Source of the DNA: Oscillospiraceae bacterium
Lineage (GTDB): Bacteria; Bacillota; Clostridia; Oscillospirales; Oscillospiraceae
DNA: 24,571 bases
Direction of reading: 5' to 3'
Assembly (NCBI GenBank): GCA_020866945.1
Contig: JAJBVW010000017.1
Span: 1-24,571 of the forward strand
Positions 20,593-24,571 of this stretch are shown piece by piece (the stretch's first letter is position 1; each line of letters opens with the position of its first letter). The notes under the pieces were generated by a model. The model was not told the DNA's origin, made no database searches, and was given only the letters and a program-made list of their open reading frames with translations. The position numbers were made by a program, and so were the translations under genes.

Positions 20593-22671
20593 ATGGCAAG
20601 AGAATACCCTCTCGAAAAAACAAGAAATATCGGCATAATGGCCCACATTGATGCGGGCAAGACCACGACCACAGAGCGTATTTTGTTCTACACCGGCGTC
20701 AACTATAAGCTTGGCGAGGTGCATGAGGGCAACGCCACTATGGACTGGATGGAGCAGGAGCAGGAGAGAGGCATTACCATCACCAGCGCCGCCACCACCT
20801 GCCATTGGCGGGATCACCGCATCAATATCATCGACACACCGGGTCACGTGGACTTCACCGTGGAGGTGGAGCGCTCCCTGCGTGTGCTGGACGGATCCGT
20901 TACCGTCCTGTGCGCCAAGGGCGGCGTCGAGCCACAGACGGAGACCGTCTGGCGTCAGGCCGATAACTACAACGTACCCCGTCTGATATACGTCAACAAA
21001 ATGGACATCACGGGCGCTGACTTCTATAACGTGCTGGACATGGTTCACGAACGTCTGAAGTGCAACGCCGTGCCAATCCAAATCCCCATTGGACGTGAGG
21101 CTGATTTCCGCGGCATCATCGACCTGGTGGATATGAAGGCGGACGTATATTATGACGATCTTGGCAAGGATATGAAGGTGGAGGACATCCCCGAGGACAT
21201 GATGGAGCTTGCCCAGCAGTACCGGGAAAAGCTCATCGACGCGGCCTCGGATTTCTCTGACGAAATAGCCATGCTGTACCTGGAGGGAGAGGAAGTCCCC
21301 TCCGATATGATCCGCGCCGCCCTGCGGGAAGGCACCATCAGCGGCAAGCTGGTGTGCGTCACCTGCGGCACCAGCTATCGGAACAAGGGTGTGCAGAAGC
21401 TGCTGGACGCTATTGTGGATTATCTCCCCTCGCCGCTGGACGTGCCCCCTGTAAAGGGCACCAATCCCAAGACGGATGAGGAGATTCATCGCGAGCCGTC
21501 TGACGACGCGCCGTTTTCCGCCCTGGCGTTCAAGATTATGACCGACCCCTATGTGGGCAAGCTGACCTTTGCCCGTGTCTATTCCGGCACGGCCACGGCC
21601 GGTTCCACGGTCATGAACTCCACCAAGGGCAAGCGGGAGCGCCTGGCCCGCGTGGTGCTGATGCACGCAAACCACCGGCAGGATCTGGACACCATCTATT
21701 CCGGCGACATCATCGCCCTGGTGGGCCTCAAAAACACCACCACCGGCGACACCCTCTGCGACGAGAAGGATCAAATCGTCCTGGAATCCATGGAGTTCCC
21801 CGAGCCTGTTATCCGCGTGGCAATCGAGCCGAAGACTAAGGCCGGCGAGGAAAAAATGACCATCGCCCTGGCGAAGCTGGCGGAGGAAGACCCCACCTTT
21901 AAGGCATACACCGATGAGGAAACGGGCCAGACCATTATCGCCGGTATGGGCGAGCTTCATCTGGAAATCATCGTTGACCGTCTGCTCCGGGAGTTCCGGG
22001 TGGAGGCCAATGTGGGCAAGCCCCAGGTTTCCTATAAGGAGACCATCACAAAGCCCGCTACGGTGGACGTGCGTTACAGCCGTCAGACCGGCGGCAAGGG
22101 CCAGTTTGCTCAGGTCAAGCTGATGATCGAGCCGAACGAAAGCGGCAAGGGCTACGAGTTTATCAATGCCGTCACCGGCGGCGCAATCCCCAAGGAGTAT
22201 ATTCCCGCCGTGGATGCGGGCATCCAGGGGGCTATGGCCGGCGGCGTTGTGGCAGGCTATCCCATGGTGGACGTGAAGGCCACCGTTCTGGACGGCCAGT
22301 TCCATGAGGTTGACTCCTCTGAAATGGCCTTTAAGATTTGCGGCAGCATGGCATTTAAAGAAGCCTGCGCCAAAGCCGGGGCCACCCTGCTGGAGCCTAT
22401 CATGAAGGTAGTCATCACCACTCCGGAGGAATACATGGGCGACGTTATCGGCGATGTAAACTCCCGCCGCGGCCAAATTGCGGGCCAGGAGTTCCGCAAC
22501 GGCGTCGTGATTATCGAGGCCAATGTTCCTCTGTCCACCATGTTCGGCTACGCCACGGATCTGCGTAGCAGAACCCAGGGCCGCGCCAACTACAGCATGG
22601 AGCCGAGCCACTATGTTGAGCTGCCCCAGAGCCTGCGGGAAAAGCTGGTAAGCTCCCGTCATAAGGATTGA
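20593..22671 (+). CDS. fusA: Elongation factor G
   Basis: ATG 20593 has GGAG at 20583-20586; an in-frame TTG at 20581 is part of the Shine-Dalgarno region. The 692-residue protein is full length EF-G. It has GTPase motifs AHIDAGKTTTTER (Lys23), RGITITSAATT, DTPGHVDFT, and NKMD; domain II with FSALAFKIMTDPYVGKLTF; and domain IV with VRYSRQTGGKGQFAQV. It ends ELPQSLREKLVSSRHKD. It drives translocation of tRNA and mRNA using GTP. It is the third gene of the str operon, and a separate tuf promoter follows. Confidence 0.98.
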   Translation: MAREYPLEKTRNIGIMAHIDAGKTTTTERILFYTGVNYKLGEVHEGNATMDWMEQEQERGITITSAATTCHWRDHRINIIDTPGHVDFTVEVERSLRVLDGSVTVLCAKGGVEPQTETVWRQADNYNVPRLIYVNKMDITGADFYNVLDMVHERLKCNAVPIQIPIGREADFRGIIDLVDMKADVYYDDLGKDMKVEDIPEDMMELAQQYREKLIDAASDFSDEIAMLYLEGEEVPSDMIRAALREGTISGKLVCVTCGTSYRNKGVQKLLDAIVDYLPSPLDVPPVKGTNPKTDEEIHREPSDDAPFSALAFKIMTDPYVGKLTFARVYSGTATAGSTVMNSTKGKRERLARVVLMHANHRQDLDTIYSGDIIALVGLKNTTTGDTLCDEKDQIVLESMEFPEPVIRVAIEPKTKAGEEKMTIALAKLAEEDPTFKAYTDEETGQTIIAGMGELHLEIIVDRLLREFRVEANVGKPQVSYKETITKPATVDVRYSRQTGGKGQFAQVKLMIEPNESGKGYEFINAVTGGAIPKEYIPAVDAGIQGAMAGGVVAGYPMVDVKATVLDGQFHEVDSSEMAFKICGSMAFKEACAKAGATLLEPIMKVVITTPEEYMGDVIGDVNSRRGQIAGQEFRNGVVIIEANVPLSTMFGYATDLRSRTQGRANYSMEPSHYVELPQSLREKLVSSRHKD

Positions 22672-22682
22672 GCAAAAACCAG

Positions 22683-22711
22683 TTGCAAAATAACCCCGTT
22701 TCCTGTATAAT
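22683..22711 (+). promoter_or_regulatory. tuf promoter
   Basis: TTGCAA (22683-22688), a 17-base spacer and a perfect TATAAT (22706-22711) lie in the 161-base gap between fusA and tuf, giving tuf its own transcript in addition to read-through. Confidence 0.82.
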
Positions 22712-22739
22712 GAACCCAAGCGTTCATCCTACAGCTATC

Positions 22740-22777
22740 ATGCCGTTTACGCCCCAAAGGGGCACAGCGCACGGCAT
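22740..22777 (+). promoter_or_regulatory. Structured tuf leader
   Basis: ATGCCGT (22740-22746) pairs with ACGGCAT (22771-22777), enclosing a second perfect hairpin GCCCC-AAA-GGGGC (22751-22763). No T run follows, so it is not a simple terminator. A leader of about 110 bases would carry it, perhaps for stability or translation control. Confidence 0.45.
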
Positions 22778-22832
22778 ACGAAATACCCCAATTCTGAACA
22801 TTATTTTATCTGACTTTTAGGAGGAAAATGCA

Positions 22833-24038
22833 ATGGCAAAGCAGATGTATAACCGCACCAAACCCCATGTGAACATCGGCACCATCGGCCATATCGACCA
22901 CGGCAAGACCACCCTGACCGCCGCTATCACCAAGGTTCGGAACATGGCCGACCCTGAGGCCGCCGAGTACACTGGCTACGATCAGATCGACAAGGCCCCC
23001 GAGGAAAAGGCTCGTGGCATCACGATCAACACCGCTCACGTCGAGTATCAGACCGCTTCCCGTCACTATGCTCACGTTGACTGCCCGGGGCACGCTGACT
23101 ATATCAAGAACATGATCACCGGCGCTGCGCAGATGGACGGTGCTATCCTGGTCATCGCCGCTTCCGACGGCCCCATGGCTCAGACCCGTGAGCACCTGCT
23201 GCTGGCCCGCCAGGTGAACGTGCCCTATGTTCTGGTGTTCCTGAACAAGTGCGACCAGGTGGACGACCCCGAGCTGCTGGAGCTGGTGGAGATGGAAGTC
23301 CGCGAGCTGCTCGATCAGTACGAGTTCCCCGGCGACGACACCCCCATCATCAAGGGCTCCGCTCTGAACGCTCTGGTTTCCGAGTCCACCGATCCTCATG
23401 CTCCTGAGTATGAGTGCATCTGGGAGCTGATGAACGCGGTTGACGAGTGGATTAAGACCCCTGAGCGTGCTTCCGACAAGCCCTTCCTGATGCCCATCGA
23501 GGACGTGTTCACCATCTCCGGCCGTGGCACCGTCGTGACCGGCCGTGTTGAGCGCGGCGCCGTCAAGATTGGCGACAAGGTAGAGATCGTCGGCATCCGT
23601 GACACCCAGGAGACTGTTGTTACCGGCACCGAGATGTTCCACAAGACCCTGGAGTCCGCCGAGGCTGGCGACAACGTGGGTTGCCTGCTCCGCGGCATTG
23701 ACAAGAAGTCTGTTGTCCGTGGCCAGGTTCTGGCTGCTCCCAAGAGCATCCACCCCCACACCAAGTTCAAGGGCCAGGTCTACGTCCTGAGCAAGGAAGA
23801 GGGCGGCCGTCACACCCCCTTCTTCAACAACTATCGTCCTCAGTTCTATTTCCGTACCACCGACGTGACCGGCGTCATCTCCCTGCCCGAAGGCGTTGAA
23901 ATGTGTATGCCTGGCGACAACGTTGACATGGACGTTGAGCTGATTACCCCGATCGCTATCGAGGCTGGCCTGCGTTTCGCTATCCGTGAGGGTGGCCGCA
24001 CCGTTGGTTCCGGCGTCGTTATCGACATCAACGAGTAA
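22833..24038 (+). CDS. tuf: Elongation factor Tu
   Basis: ATG 22833 follows TTAGGAGG. The 401-residue protein is a complete EF-Tu. GTPase motifs are GHIDHGKTTLT (Lys25), RGITINTAHVEYQT (effector loop), DCPGHADYIKNMITGAAQMDG, and NKCDQVDDPE. Domain II has FTISGRGTVVTGRVERG, and domain III ends REGGRTVGSGVVIDINE. It delivers aminoacyl-tRNA to the ribosome. Its codons are the most biased in the window. It is separated from fusA by its own promoter and structured leader and ends at a strong terminator. Whether a second tuf exists elsewhere is not visible. Confidence 0.98.
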   Translation: MAKQMYNRTKPHVNIGTIGHIDHGKTTLTAAITKVRNMADPEAAEYTGYDQIDKAPEEKARGITINTAHVEYQTASRHYAHVDCPGHADYIKNMITGAAQMDGAILVIAASDGPMAQTREHLLLARQVNVPYVLVFLNKCDQVDDPELLELVEMEVRELLDQYEFPGDDTPIIKGSALNALVSESTDPHAPEYECIWELMNAVDEWIKTPERASDKPFLMPIEDVFTISGRGTVVTGRVERGAVKIGDKVEIVGIRDTQETVVTGTEMFHKTLESAEAGDNVGCLLRGIDKKSVVRGQVLAAPKSIHPHTKFKGQVYVLSKEEGGRHTPFFNNYRPQFYFRTTDVTGVISLPEGVEMCMPGDNVDMDVELITPIAIEAGLRFAIREGGRTVGSGVVIDINE

Positions 24039-24053
24039 TTCATTCTGTGTATT

Positions 24054-24086
24054 AAAGGAGCGCCGCAAATGCGACGCTCCTTTTTT
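24054..24086 (+). terminator. tuf terminator
   Basis: AAAGGAGCG (24054-24062) pairs with CGCTCCTTT (24075-24083), with an inner CGC/GCG pair, followed by T6 (24081-24086). On the other strand only a weak T run follows, but it may also serve the - strand DUF4830 gene. Confidence 0.9.
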
Positions 24087-24119
24087 CACGCTGAGGCATT
24101 TTGCCTGATTGCAGTTTTA

Positions 24120-24566
24120 CTACGTCAGTCCAATCATGAAACCGTTCAGGTTGGTGGAATGGACGTCCCCACCGATGACGCGGTTTTTGTAGACGTAGAG
24201 ATTAGCCTGCACTGTCTGTCCCTCGTCGGGATAGTTGGTCACAGTATAGATATAAAGTGTGCAGTCCAGTCCTGCGTATGACGTCAGGTCATAGCCCTGC
24301 TGCCGTTGCAGGTCGTTATAGGACTCGTATATTTCCGAGAATGTCTCCGGGATATGGATGGTCTGCGTCTGCTCGGATTGGATGTCCACCTCCCAGCCGC
24401 ATTCCTGCAGAAAGGCGACCCGCTCCTCGGGGGTCGATACCACCTGGGCGGACAGCACTGCCGCCCCGCCGGCAGTACTTCCTATTATCAGCAGCAGGGC
24501 CAGCAGGATAAACGCTGCCAGCACGATGAGGAAGGTTCTTGTCTTTGGTGCAAGATGTTTTTTCAT
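24120..24566 (-). CDS. Membrane-anchored DUF4830 domain protein
   Basis: ATG 24566 is 5 bases from the window edge, so its ribosome binding site is not visible and the start is by position and by the good N terminus MKKHLAPKTRTF. The 148-residue protein has a basic start, a hydrophobic helix (about residues 11-32), then an outside domain. That domain fits DUF4830: RVAFLQECGWEVD, IPETFSEIYESYNDLQRQQGYDL, YIYTVTNYP and NLYVYKNRVIGGDVHS before the end. The function of this Firmicutes family is not known. It is convergent with tuf. Operon partners, if any, lie upstream of the window edge. Confidence 0.85.
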   Translation of the reverse strand: MKKHLAPKTRTFLIVLAAFILLALLLIIGSTAGGAAVLSAQVVSTPEERVAFLQECGWEVDIQSEQTQTIHIPETFSEIYESYNDLQRQQGYDLTSYAGLDCTLYIYTVTNYPDEGQTVQANLYVYKNRVIGGDVHSTNLNGFMIGLT

Positions 24567-24571
24567 GCTAT

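Noticed and set aside
20467..22719. A 750-codon open frame on the - strand opposite fusA
   Set aside because: It is a shadow of EF-G codon bias, rich in His and Gly with no family motifs. The - strand frame opposite tuf (22806-24089) is rejected likewise.
1..24571. CRISPR array, tRNA, rRNA, transposase or integrase genes
   Set aside because: No evenly spaced direct repeats, cloverleaf or CCA-ended patterns, rRNA motifs or recombinase motifs were found by eye.

Overview
The window looks like chromosomal DNA of a gut-type Clostridia, most likely Oscillospiraceae (Flavonifractor/Lawsonibacter-like). The reasons are Gram-positive style AGGAGG ribosome binding sites, moderately high GC with C-ending codons, Group II ECF transporter S components, DUF4430 and DUF4830 proteins, and an str operon of the Firmicutes order. 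The genus call is inference.

Layout: (1) 1-1590: the end of a sensor histidine kinase, then three helical-phase TTCATT repeats in front of a secreted alpha/beta hydrolase. (2) 1.7-4.8 kb: a divergent pair, an acidic amino acid:cation symporter (-) and an AlaA-type aminotransferase (+). (3) 4.8-7.0 kb: a + strand operon of DUF362 protein, ECF S component and P-loop kinase, closed by a strong hairpin terminator. (4) 7.1-8.6 kb: a - strand operon of DUF4430 (transcobalamin-like) anchored protein, a second ECF S component and a UPF0340 protein, a candidate corrinoid uptake module. (5) 8.7-9.6 kb: a DegV family lipid-binding protein with its own near-consensus promoter. (6) 9.8-13.9 kb: a block that looks lower in GC. 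A LysR regulator faces an operon of a small helical protein, a sugar O-acetyltransferase, a lipoprotein with flavodoxin and aldo/keto reductase domains that is broken by an in-frame TAA, and an FMN reductase-like flavoprotein. (7) 14-16.1 kb: divergent RNA modification genes, RlmD-like (-) and RluA-like (+). Both have odd C-terminal ends, and the RluA-like frame runs antisense through a remnant of a TspO gene. (8) 16.2-19.3 kb: a 1032-residue secreted, very acidic protein with a predicted right-handed beta-helix. (9) 19.5-24.1 kb: the str operon rpsL-rpsG-fusA, then tuf with its own promoter and structured leader. (10) 24.1 kb to the end: a DUF4830 membrane-anchored protein on the - strand.

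How the parts fit: the amino acid pair links glutamate/aspartate import to transamination. The two ECF modules are separate salvage systems that would need shared EcfA/A'/T subunits encoded elsewhere. The LysR block is a self-contained redox/acetylation regulon whose promoter geometry fits classic LysR activation. No CRISPR array, rRNA, tRNA or intact mobile element was seen. The best leads are the nonsense-interrupted flavodoxin-reductase fusion, the antisense tspO remnant, the giant acidic beta-helix protein beside the str operon, and the DUF4430-ECF module.
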